In this document: positions 54,332-61,269 of the stretch, piece by piece
How the letters are laid out: every line of letters starts with the position of its first letter
How positions within the stretch are numbered: the stretch's first letter is position 1
Source: Ruminococcus flavefaciens
GTDB lineage: Bacteria > Bacillota > Clostridia > Oscillospirales > Ruminococcaceae
Assembly: GCF_900143025.1 (NCBI RefSeq)
Contig: NZ_FRCT01000015.1
Span: 20,543-84,542 of the forward strand
Direction of reading: 5' to 3'
Length of the DNA: 64,000 bases
Made by a program: the position numbers and the translations under genes
Notes under the pieces: model-generated
Told to the model about the DNA's origin: nothing
The model's database searches: none
What the model saw: only the letters and a program-made list of their open reading frames with translations

Positions 54332-55000
54332 ATGAAGAGAGTGAACAGACATCATAAGCAAGACGATACGAGCGTTCTTGAATTGGATACGCCGATACAG
54401 AACTATAAGGATACATATGGTCAGGAAGCCTACGAACAGGCGACATCGTTCTATAAGTCTGATGAATGGAAGAAGGTCGAGCGTGACCAACTGAATTCGG
54501 ACAGACGATACTATGAGAACAGAAAGGCTTGCAGTCTTGAAGAATACAGCGAGTGGGAAAGTGCAGAAGCGCGAAAGCAGCGTTTTCAGGAACCTCCTGC
54601 TGTTGCTCTAAACGCTGAAAAGAGAGTCACAAACGGATTTGATGATCTTTTTGATGATCCGGTTCTCAGAGAGGCGATGGAAGCTCTCACAAAGAAGCAG
54701 TATAGAGCTCTCTACTGCTCCTTCAAAAGTGAACTTGATACATATGAAATAGCAGAAAGAATGGGTACAACTGTCCGAGCGGTGCAGGATCTGCGCCGAC
54801 GAGCTTTGGACAAACTTCGCGATGAGTATATCTCACTCTATGAAGAGGCTAAAGCTTTCGGTTATCCGGGATTAGTCAGCTACAACTATAAACGGATATT
54901 GTCATTGTTTGAACAGTGTAAAATTATCTTTATGCAAAAAGAAGCGCCTGTAGAGACCGCTATCCGAACTGGTTCGTCCGATAAAGATCCGGCGGCGTAA
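54332..55000 (+). CDS. Sigma-like helix-turn-helix protein of the mobile element
   Basis: The 222-residue protein has a charged N-terminal half and, at about residues 105-170, a segment that fits sigma-factor region 4/ArpU-like helix-turn-helix proteins: LREAMEALTKKQYRALYCSF, then YEIAERMGTTVRAVQDLRRR. It probably regulates genes of the integrative element. AAAGGAAAACGC precedes the ATG. Its N-terminal region is duplicated upstream of abiH. Confidence 0.75.
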   Translation: MKRVNRHHKQDDTSVLELDTPIQNYKDTYGQEAYEQATSFYKSDEWKKVERDQLNSDRRYYENRKACSLEEYSEWESAEARKQRFQEPPAVALNAEKRVTNGFDDLFDDPVLREAMEALTKKQYRALYCSFKSELDTYEIAERMGTTVRAVQDLRRRALDKLRDEYISLYEEAKAFGYPGLVSYNYKRILSLFEQCKIIFMQKEAPVETAIRTGSSDKDPAA

Positions 55001-55005
55001 ACATC

Positions 55006-55033
55006 TCCCCACAGTACTGCTGTGGGGATTTTT
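55006..55033 (+). terminator. Terminator after the HTH gene
   Basis: TCCCCACAG (55006-55014) pairs perfectly with CTGTGGGGA (55020-55028), followed by TTTTTCTTTT. Confidence 0.85.
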
Positions 55034-55055
55034 CTTTTGGCAAATATTACTAAGT

Positions 55056-55067
55056 GAACGTGCGTTC
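55056..55067 (+). promoter_or_regulatory. Putative LexA (SOS) box
   Basis: GAACGTGCGTTC fits the Gram-positive SOS consensus GAAC-N4-GTTC with RNRY in the centre. A weak TCTTGT/TATACA pair (17-bp spacer) overlaps its right side. It lies about 240 bp before the replication ATPase gene, so the element could be induced by DNA damage. LexA binding is inferred. Confidence 0.45.
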
Positions 55068-55170
55068 TTGTTTCGCCAGTTGTGCGACTATACAAAGATT
55101 TACTTCCCGATTATTTGAATCTTCGTTTTTTCTGTTTCTCATCGGTATATATATGGAGGCTTTTTTCATT

Positions 55171-55205
55171 AACGCTCTGCTGAGACATCGGCAGGGCGTT
55201 TTTTT
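55171..55205 (+). terminator. Terminator/attenuator before the RepA-like gene
   Basis: AACGCTCTGC (55171-55180) pairs with GCAGGGCGTT (55191-55200) with one wobble, then seven T in total. It sits between the putative SOS box and the RepA-like gene and so may act as an attenuator. Confidence 0.7.
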
Positions 55206-55251
55206 ACAAGTTCAAATTATGATTGCTGTTGCAATCATGGAGGTGATAAAA

Positions 55252-55290
55252 ATGTCTAAGGTTATCGGTACAAATAGTTTCCCCAGATAG
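55252..55290 (+). CDS. 12-residue leader peptide before the RepA-like gene
   Basis: A strong GGAGGTGA site (55239-55246) precedes ATG 55252 and a frame of only 12 codons (MSKVIGTNSFPR). The stop is 13 bases before the next start, whose own ribosome site is crowded against its ATG, so translational coupling is plausible. It could also be the remains of a longer gene. Confidence 0.4.
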   Translation: MSKVIGTNSFPR

Positions 55291-55303
55291 TTATAAAAAG
55301 GAG

Positions 55304-56413
55304 ATGGAGATTATAGGCAACAAATTAACGATCTACAACAGCGAGTACATAATGACAACTCCGCTGGAAAAGCAGGAATACATCATCTACAAAATGATGT
55401 ATTCGGGGCTGTATATCCTTGCAGGAGCACCGAAGATAGGCAAGTCATGGTTAGCACTTGACTTGTGTATGTCGGTCGCAAACGGCGAGCAGTTCCTCAA
55501 GCACGATACTAATACAGGTCAGGTATTGTATCTCAGTCTCGAGGACAACCTCCTGCGCTTGCAGAACAGGATATACGAGCTCACAAACGAACCTTGTGAG
55601 AATCTCAATTTCGCAATAGAAGCGCGATCAATAGGCAACGGTCTTGAGGAAGAACTTGAAAAGAGTAAACAGGAGCTTCCGAATCTGAAAGTAATTGTTA
55701 TCGATACACTTCAGAAAATCAGGTGCAACACTGATGTCAACTATGGTTCGGATTACAAAGAGCTTTCTGTACTGAAAGCTCTTGCAGACAAGCTGAAAGT
55801 TGCAATACTTGTCGTACATCATACGCGCAAGTGTTATGACAGCGATCCGTTTAATATGGTCTCAGGCTCGACAGGTATCATCGGCAGCGTCGACGGAATC
55901 ATGGTCATGATAGAACAACGGCGCGGCAGCGGTAAAGCAAAGCTGCATTGCGCAGGTCGTGACATTGAACACCTTGAATTGAATTTGGAGTTTTCAAATC
56001 ACAGGTGGAATGTAGTTGACGATGTTCCTGAGCGCAAGCCAGACCTTTTCTCTTTCGCGATACATGATCTCATGGTCGATGAGAAGCGCTTCACAGGTTC
56101 AGCAACAGAACTCTGCAAGCTGATGTACAAACGCTTCGTTCGTGAGTATGCTCCGAACTGGATGACGCGCAATCTCGTTCAGCATACCGAAGAACTTAAA
56201 GTGTACGGAGTGCAATTCAGTATGCGCAGAAGCCATGGCTCGCGCATACTGGAGCTCGTTTATGACCAGTCGGGTGACAGTAAAAACGGAAGTCTGCTGT
56301 GGGTAGAAATTGCTGACCATACCGGCACCCGAAGTCCAGAAAACGTCTATTTACCTTTGGTTGAGACGGGTGACGGTAAAACAGAGGGTGACGTTATATG
56401 TGGTTCAGGGTGA
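55304..56413 (+). CDS. RepA-like AAA/RecA-fold ATPase (replicative helicase type)
   Basis: The 369-residue protein has a Walker A loop LYILAGAPKIGKSWLALDLC (GAPKIGKS, about residues 40-47), a Walker B-like LKVIVIDTLQ (about 130-139) and a sensor ILVVHHTRK, as in hexameric RepA helicases of RSF1010 type and AAA_25 proteins. The C-terminal third is a winged-helix-like tail. AAGGAG directly abuts ATG 55304; translation may be coupled to the 12-codon leader. Located in front of mobilisation genes, it likely supports replication of the excised element. Three iteron-like repeats begin at its 3' end. Confidence 0.82.
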   Translation: MEIIGNKLTIYNSEYIMTTPLEKQEYIIYKMMYSGLYILAGAPKIGKSWLALDLCMSVANGEQFLKHDTNTGQVLYLSLEDNLLRLQNRIYELTNEPCENLNFAIEARSIGNGLEEELEKSKQELPNLKVIVIDTLQKIRCNTDVNYGSDYKELSVLKALADKLKVAILVVHHTRKCYDSDPFNMVSGSTGIIGSVDGIMVMIEQRRGSGKAKLHCAGRDIEHLELNLEFSNHRWNVVDDVPERKPDLFSFAIHDLMVDEKRFTGSATELCKLMYKRFVREYAPNWMTRNLVQHTEELKVYGVQFSMRRSHGSRILELVYDQSGDSKNGSLLWVEIADHTGTRSPENVYLPLVETGDGKTEGDVICGSG

Positions 56414-56417
56414 CGGT
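56368..56417 (+). repeat. Iteron-like direct repeats
   Basis: Three 10-mers, GGGTGACGGT (56368-56377), GGGTGACGTT (56386-56395) and GGGTGACGGT (56408-56417), recur at 18- and 22-bp intervals across the 3' end of the RepA-like gene. Such spacing near two helical turns resembles replication iterons; proof is lacking. Confidence 0.5.
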
Positions 56418-56688
56418 ATACACACGCACAAAAGCGCCCGTTTTTGCCGCCGACACCCAAATCGGGGAGTTATCCCATCTGCGGCAGTGAAAGCGGTTGT
56501 CGCGCAACGTCGAGCGAGTGTGGCGATACCACACAGATACTATCGGCGAAGGGAAAAGCAACGGTACCCGAAAAAATCGGCTCAGAAAAGCCGGCAAGCA
56601 TAGCTACTGGCATTCCGCCTGCCGCCTTGCTTGTCGGGCAGAAGCCCGAACCCACTTCAATTGGCATAAAAAGGAGAAGGTAGATAAC
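56418..56688 (+). other. Candidate oriT/origin region between repA-like gene and mobC
   Basis: This 271-bp gap has no convincing gene. It contains a perfect hairpin GTGTGG-CGATA-CCACAC (56518-56534), and GC-rich direct and inverted motifs (GCGGCAGTGAAAGCGG, TTGTCGCGCAA). In mobilisable elements the transfer origin commonly lies just before mobC/mobA, so this is the first candidate; the gap after the relaxase is the second. Confidence 0.4.
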
Positions 56689-57000
56689 ATGAGAAAGAAG
56701 AATACCACAATTGCGATACGCTGCACAGAGGAAGAAAGCAGGCGTATCCACGAACTGGCTGAGAGGCACGGCTTGAAGCTGAATGACTTCGTTATGCGGT
56801 GCACTCTTGGCAAGAAAATCGTTGTTGCACACGGCATCGATGAGATAGTTCGGCAGCAGAAAGCTATCGGGCGAAACCTCAATCAGATAGCTACACTTGC
56901 AAACATGGACAGGCTGACCGCTGTGAATTTTCAACCGCTCCTCGACGAGCACAGGAAGGTCACAGAGCTGATAGGTCAGCTGCTTCGGGAGGTGAAATAG
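56689..57000 (+). CDS. MobC-like relaxosome accessory protein
   Basis: The 103-residue protein starts at ATG 56689 after AAGGAGAAGGTAG; the frame is open 64 codons further upstream, but that part is origin-like DNA. The N-terminal IAIRCTEEESRRIHELAERH is a ribbon-helix-helix-like DNA-binding segment. IGRNLNQIATLANM (about residues 62-75) is the conserved MobC motif. It would bind oriT and assist the relaxase. Its stop overlaps the relaxase GTG by one base. Confidence 0.85.
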   Translation: MRKKNTTIAIRCTEEESRRIHELAERHGLKLNDFVMRCTLGKKIVVAHGIDEIVRQQKAIGRNLNQIATLANMDRLTAVNFQPLLDEHRKVTELIGQLLREVK

Positions 57001-58325
57001 TGGCGACGGTCACTGCGATAAGCACGAAAGGCGGTGGCGGTGGAAAGAAAAGTCTCGAGTACATCTGCCGCGATGACAAGACCAAGGGTAAGAAATACGT
57101 GACAGCTCTCAACTGTTCGCTGCCAACTGCCTATCAGGAATTCAAAAATACCCGTGAGATGTACGGTAAGACTGACGGAGTCAAATATTATCACTTCGTT
57201 CAGTCGCATCCGAGTGGCTACAATATTGCTCCCGAGCTTGCTCATAAGATTGCAGTCGAGTTTGCTGAGAAAGCATTCCCGGGACACGAAATTGTTGTGG
57301 CAACTCACACCGACGCAGACCATATACACTCGCACTTCATATTCAATGCAGTGAACGCCGAGACAGGTCTGAAGTACCACTCAAACAAGTTCACACTGCA
57401 AGACCTTCGGCATCTCAGCGATGAAATTTGTCAGAAGTACGGAGTGACAACTCTCAGCAATCCTGAGATACACAAGCAGAGCAATGGTATCACTAACGGA
57501 GAGTACCGTGTTGCAATGCGAGGTGAGAGCTGGAAAATGACTCTCTCCAATACCATTGACATGGTCATGAAAAGAGCAAAATCAAAGAAGCAATTCCGCT
57601 TTTATATGAAGCAGTGTGGCTACGATGTGAAATGGGAGGACAGCCGAAAGTACATCACATACACTTGTCCCAACGGCAGGAGATGCCGCGACAATAAGCT
57701 TCACGAAGCGAAATACAGGAAGGAGAACATGGAATATGAGTTCGAAATACGAAGAAGCGAAAGAAGCCTCCAAGCAGAATTTGGAGGAGACACAGGACAT
57801 ACCAACTATGGTCTGCGTCCAGGAACACAACTGGCTGGCGTTGATATCACAGCTGAAACTTCTGACAGATACGCTGTTCGATGTCAAGGCTCAGACAGAC
57901 GAAACTATGACATACGCACAGATGGAACGGTACCTGCGAAATCAGCAGACGATATACGATCAGCTGCTGGAACAGGGAAAGGAGATACAGGAGCAGACGT
58001 CGCAGAACGTGACGGCAGAGGTGTCGAAGCTGGATCAGGCGGCGAAGGACCTCGTATCACAGGCTGGGAGGCTGAACGAGCAGACCTTATCGCAGCTGAA
58101 ATGCTCCGAAGAGCAGAGCAGAAGTCACGGCTTCAGACTGCTCCGACTGGTGGTACTGATAGAAGTGCTGCACCTGATATCGTCGGTGGCATTGCTGCTC
58201 TGGCTTCGATGATCGAGGACGAACCTGTTGATGACGATACTGAGTATGCTCGAGGGCATGTTGACAGCAAAGCACTTGCTGAGGAACGAGAGCGCAAGGA
58301 AGCTCACGGAATACACATGGGGTGA
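57000..58325 (+). CDS. Relaxase (MOBP-like mobilisation nuclease)
   Basis: The 441-residue protein starts at GTG 57000, sharing one base with the mobC stop; AGGTGA lies just upstream. The N-terminal 250 residues form the relaxase domain: KSLEYICRDDKTKG, KYYHFVQSHPSG (motif near the second conserved box) and the metal-binding histidine motif HTDADHIHSHFIFNAV (about residues 101-116). The presumed nicking Tyr is among Tyr20/Tyr33. The C-terminal 190 residues are Gly/Asp/Arg-rich and low-complexity, and there a second gene is overprinted in another frame. It nicks oriT and leads strand transfer using a helper conjugative system. Confidence 0.87.
   Translation: MATVTAISTKGGGGGKKSLEYICRDDKTKGKKYVTALNCSLPTAYQEFKNTREMYGKTDGVKYYHFVQSHPSGYNIAPELAHKIAVEFAEKAFPGHEIVVATHTDADHIHSHFIFNAVNAETGLKYHSNKFTLQDLRHLSDEICQKYGVTTLSNPEIHKQSNGITNGEYRVAMRGESWKMTLSNTIDMVMKRAKSKKQFRFYMKQCGYDVKWEDSRKYITYTCPNGRRCRDNKLHEAKYRKENMEYEFEIRRSERSLQAEFGGDTGHTNYGLRPGTQLAGVDITAETSDRYAVRCQGSDRRNYDIRTDGTVPAKSADDIRSAAGTGKGDTGADVAERDGRGVEAGSGGEGPRITGWEAERADLIAAEMLRRAEQKSRLQTAPTGGTDRSAAPDIVGGIAALASMIEDEPVDDDTEYARGHVDSKALAEERERKEAHGIHMG
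57736..58212 (+). CDS. Overprinted MobB-like membrane protein inside the relaxase gene
   Basis: The 158-residue protein lies wholly inside the relaxase gene in a different frame. AGGAAGGAG (57717-57725) precedes ATG 57736 by 10 nt. The product looks like a real protein: a hydrophilic N-terminus, a coiled coil (about residues 60-120: MERYLRNQQTIYDQLLEQGK and following) and a C-terminal membrane helix (LLRLVVLIEVLHLISSVALL). RSF1010 is known to encode MobB, a membrane-anchored mobilisation protein, inside mobA in another frame. The same design is inferred here, while the relaxase frame in this stretch is low-complexity. Confidence 0.7.
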   Translation: MSSKYEEAKEASKQNLEETQDIPTMVCVQEHNWLALISQLKLLTDTLFDVKAQTDETMTYAQMERYLRNQQTIYDQLLEQGKEIQEQTSQNVTAEVSKLDQAAKDLVSQAGRLNEQTLSQLKCSEEQSRSHGFRLLRLVVLIEVLHLISSVALLLWLR

Positions 58326-58920
58326 CTATTACTCAGGGATAAAACGTCCGTGAGTTATTTTTCAGAGCCCGACTACCGTAACGGTACTTGAAGTTCCGAA
58401 ACAGGACTGCACTCTGTCCTACCTCAGGAGCGAGTTCCCGAAATGGGAATTCGGTATGGTGGGATGAAACATCCCGTCATGACGCTGGGGTGGTGAATCG
58501 CCACCTCGCCACCTGAGTCGGCGAATCGCAGGTTCAGCAAAGGGGTGACCCCAAACGGACATTCCTGATGTATGGAAACACGACAGCAGCTCACGGTGAA
58601 CGCCGCGTTCACCGTACTGCACTCGCCCTGATTCGGGGCGAGTGTGAACAAAACGTTCAGTACCGACAGGCGTTGCTGAAACGGCAGCACCTTCAAATCA
58701 TCCGTATCAGAAGGTATGAGCTGACAGAACGATTTGTTCGGTCAGGGGGGCTGGAGTAACGAAACGTGACGGCGTCTCTGTCAACAAAGGGTATCATCAA
58801 ACGTGACAGCCTTTGTAATAAGGGTATTGTGAAAGCAGATACCCTTGTAGTGGTTGTGCTCGGTATCAACAGCCGACATTCAGTAGTTCTGGTGAATGGA
58901 TTTCGACAGCGAGCTGTGGT
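58326..58920 (+). other. Hairpin-rich non-coding region (second candidate origin)
   Basis: About 600 bp without a convincing gene but with many short perfect inverted repeats: GGGATG-AAA-CATCCC (near 58461), GGTGG/CCACC (58490s), CACTCGCCC-TGATTCG-GGGCGAGTG (58620-58644), GGTGAACG/CGTTCACC (near 58600) and AAGGGTAT/ATACCCTT (58824-58850). This density is typical of single-strand origins or replication origins of mobilisable elements. Short frames across it lack ribosome sites and were not called. Confidence 0.45.
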
Positions 58921-58950
58921 ATGATTGTTGGTCAGGAGGTGATCGAGGCG

Positions 58951-59229
58951 ATGAAGTTGCAGGATCTGTATTACGGGAACGTCATACCTTGTCAGCACGA
59001 TGTGAGAAAGGACTCCGACTATGCAAAGCGAAGTCTGGAGTTTTTCGAGATGTGTGACAGGCTTGAGAAACGTCTATCGGCTGACGATAGAAAGCTGCTG
59101 AACAACATAACGGATATGGAGGGAATGCTGTCCGAAACAATGGTAGCAGAGAGCTACATACAAGGCTTCCGCGACTGCGCTGAACTGATAACTGATGTGA
59201 TGTTCGGCAGGAGCGAGAACCTGAAATAA
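58951..59229 (+). CDS. Small conserved-type mobile element protein, unknown
   Basis: The 92-residue protein starts at ATG 58951, eight bases after AGGAGGTGA; the upstream ATG 58921 has no site. It is acidic and helical (SLEFFEMCDRLEKRLSADDR, then ITDMEGMLSETMVAESYIQG), with an N-terminal LQDLYYGNVIPC typical of small proteins found near serine recombinases in Clostridia elements (DUF6809-like by impression). No function can be assigned. A hairpin terminator follows. Confidence 0.65.
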   Translation: MKLQDLYYGNVIPCQHDVRKDSDYAKRSLEFFEMCDRLEKRLSADDRKLLNNITDMEGMLSETMVAESYIQGFRDCAELITDVMFGRSENLK

Positions 59230-59250
59230 AATCATAACAATCAAAATGGA

Positions 59251-59276
59251 AAGGGTACGGACAGAGCCGTACCCTT
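59251..59276 (+). terminator. Terminator after the small element protein
   Basis: AAGGGTACGG (59251-59260) pairs perfectly with CCGTACCCTT (59267-59276) around a 6-base loop, then AGTCGTTTTC. Confidence 0.7.
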
Positions 59277-59304
59277 AGTCGTTTTCAAAAAGGAGAATGT
59301 TAAA

Positions 59305-59448
59305 ATGAGCAATTCAAATCACATAGGAAACACAAGCGAGAGATATATAAGGAGCGTGATATATTGGGAAGAACTATTAAAGAACCGCAAATCAGAAACA
59401 TCAATGTTAGATTTAATGGAGACACGCAGGACTTCGAATTGTTCATAA
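59305..59448 (+). CDS. Small ORF (47 aa) overlapping the next small gene
   Basis: AAGGAG (59290-59295) is well placed before ATG 59305. The 47-residue product (SNSNHIGNTSERYIRSVIYW and on) matches no family I know. It overlaps the 65-residue gene in another frame and may serve only to bring ribosomes to that gene's TTG start. Confidence 0.4.
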   Translation: MSNSNHIGNTSERYIRSVIYWEELLKNRKSETSMLDLMETRRTSNCS

Positions 59449-59561
59449 AATCGCTGCTCAGCGACTATCTCCATTCGGGTGATATAGACAAATGTCAACT
59501 GGCAGATGTTGTTGATAAGGTCGAAATATCGGAAACTAACGAGAAATCAGTAGACTTCTGA
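59364..59561 (+). CDS. Small protein upstream of the recombinase (65 aa)
   Basis: A TTG start at 59364 follows AAGGAG (59349-59354) by nine bases. The product (RNINVRFNGDTQDFELFIKS, then LLSDYLHSGD) is a compact acidic helical protein of unknown function. Its position directly before the large serine recombinase suggests a recombination-directionality or regulatory role, which is inference only. Confidence 0.5.
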   Translation: MGRTIKEPQIRNINVRFNGDTQDFELFIKSLLSDYLHSGDIDKCQLADVVDKVEISETNEKSVDF

Positions 59562-59582
59562 GTAGGTCTGTGGTATGGTGTG

Positions 59583-59608
59583 TCGTAGCACCAAACTAGG
59601 TGCTGCGA
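59583..59608. promoter_or_regulatory. Dyad just upstream of the recombinase
   Basis: TCGTAGCACC (59583-59592) and GGTGCTGCGA (59599-59608) are inverted repeats with one mismatch around a 6-base centre, 27 bp before the recombinase ATG. It may be an operator or an attachment-site half; serine integrase attP sites often adjoin the gene. Confidence 0.45.
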
Positions 59609-59634
59609 CTGCCAAAATGAATGGAGGTATAAAA

Positions 59635-61209
59635 ATGAAAGCATGGTTATATTACAGACTGTCCCGAGATGAGGACGCTGAGATGAACAGCCTTCAGAAT
59701 CAGCGGCAGATACTCGTGGACTATGCAGAGCAGAACGGATACGATATAACAGGCGAGAGCTTCGACGACAACGTATCAGGTATGACATTTGAACGAAGGG
59801 GACTTCATCAGATAGAGCTCGCGGTGGAGGACGGAAAGGTCGATGTTCTGCTGGTCAAGGACTTGTCCCGACTCGGCAGGCACCGAACACGCACGGCGCT
59901 GTTCATTGACTACCTGCGTGAGAACAATGTTCGAGTATATTCCGTGACCGAAGGGATCGACTCCTCAAACGAGAATGACGATATGATAATCGGATTCAAG
60001 CAGCTCGTCAATGACTTCTACGCTAAGGATATAGGCAAGAAAGTCCGCACGGGAATTCGTCAGAAGCAGAAAACAGGAATGACCGTAAATCTGCCAATGG
60101 GTTACTATAAGGACAAAAATACAGGTGAGGTGCTTGTCGATGAAACGGCAGCAGCGATAGTCAGGGAGATATTCGAGAAATTCTTCGCAGGCTACGGACT
60201 CAGTACAATAGCGAAAGACTTCAACCGGCGAGGAATAAAATCTCCTGAATACTTCTCGCACAGAAAGGTCGGAGCACAAAGAACAGAGATATGCAAGAAA
60301 TTTTTGTGGGTGCAAACAACGGTCAAACGTATAATCCAGAACGAAGCGTATACAGGAACTCTTGTCAATCACAAGACTGTGACGTCGAAAATCTATAAGA
60401 CTGTGGACGTTATTCCGCCTGAAGAGCAGTACCGCCACGAAAACTTCATGCCTGCGATAATCGACCGTGAGACATTCGAGCAGGCACAGATATTGCTTGA
60501 AAGCAGGCTTAAAAATCATGCCCGGGCGAAGTTCGGAAGCGTTATCCATAGATACTGCGGAATGATAAAATGTGCCGAGTGCGGAGCGAGCCTCATAGCT
60601 AAGAAACGGACAGTAGCAGGGCACTCATGGGTAGAGTACACCTGCAACAGCAACCACCGCTACGGCAACGAATACTGCACCGCTCACACTATCCGAGAGC
60701 CTCAACTCGATGAGATAATACACACAGAGCTTGCAATGCTCCGTCAGGAGATACTGGATTCCAGTCAGAAGTACGATGAGATCGTAAAGGACTGGAACAA
60801 AAAGAAGCCTAAATACGATAAAATGATAAAAGAATATTCGCAAAAGATAGTTACTCTTAACGGGCAGATCGAGGGACTGATAATGGAGCGTATCGGTGAC
60901 CGCGAACACGCCAAGGTCTACAACTCTATGATCGAAAAGCGAGAAGCTGAGATAGCGGAGCTGACACAGAAGATAGAGGACTGTAAGAAGTTCGACGAGC
61001 TCAGCAAGAAACGCCGTGACGAGCTGATGTCTACCGCGGAGCTTCTGGACGAGGTGCTGCTAGAGCCGTACATCAGCGATACCAACATCAGACTGCTCGT
61101 GCGGAAGATAAACGTCCACGAAAACGAAGACGGTAGCCTTGATGTGTCGTTGGAGTTCAACGGAGACTTCCATGATTCGAGCACAGTGTGCTTTGAGATA
61201 AATGATTAA
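59635..61209 (+). CDS. Large serine recombinase
   Basis: The 524-residue protein starts at ATG 59635 after GGAGGTATAAAA. The N-terminal resolvase domain (1-145) has the catalytic Ser in the YYRLSRDEDAEMNSLQNQR segment and VLLVKDLSRLGRHRTRTALF. A recombinase domain (FNRRGIKSPEYFSHRKVG) follows, then a zinc-ribbon region (MIKCAECGASLIAKK with a later Cys pair) and a long C-terminal coiled coil (about 360-480). It would integrate and excise the mobilisable module. Its attachment sites are not evident; serine integrases usually target genes rather than tRNA ends, so it may not be responsible for the split tRNA-Leu. Confidence 0.93.
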   Translation: MKAWLYYRLSRDEDAEMNSLQNQRQILVDYAEQNGYDITGESFDDNVSGMTFERRGLHQIELAVEDGKVDVLLVKDLSRLGRHRTRTALFIDYLRENNVRVYSVTEGIDSSNENDDMIIGFKQLVNDFYAKDIGKKVRTGIRQKQKTGMTVNLPMGYYKDKNTGEVLVDETAAAIVREIFEKFFAGYGLSTIAKDFNRRGIKSPEYFSHRKVGAQRTEICKKFLWVQTTVKRIIQNEAYTGTLVNHKTVTSKIYKTVDVIPPEEQYRHENFMPAIIDRETFEQAQILLESRLKNHARAKFGSVIHRYCGMIKCAECGASLIAKKRTVAGHSWVEYTCNSNHRYGNEYCTAHTIREPQLDEIIHTELAMLRQEILDSSQKYDEIVKDWNKKKPKYDKMIKEYSQKIVTLNGQIEGLIMERIGDREHAKVYNSMIEKREAEIAELTQKIEDCKKFDELSKKRRDELMSTAELLDEVLLEPYISDTNIRLLVRKINVHENEDGSLDVSLEFNGDFHDSSTVCFEIND

Positions 61210-61217
61210 AAAGCAAT

Positions 61218-61239
61218 AGCCGCAGGGAGACCTGCGGCT
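61218..61239. terminator. Terminator between recombinase and retron RT
   Basis: AGCCGCAGG (61218-61226) pairs perfectly with CCTGCGGCT (61231-61239) around GAGA. It can serve both convergent genes, although T tracts are short. Confidence 0.7.
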
Positions 61240-61269
61240 TAATAAATATATACATAAAATGTGATTGCA

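Noticed and set aside
58418..58998. Several short frames on both strands after the relaxase
   Set aside because: They run through dense inverted repeats, lack ribosome sites and read as low-quality proteins; an origin-like region is more likely.
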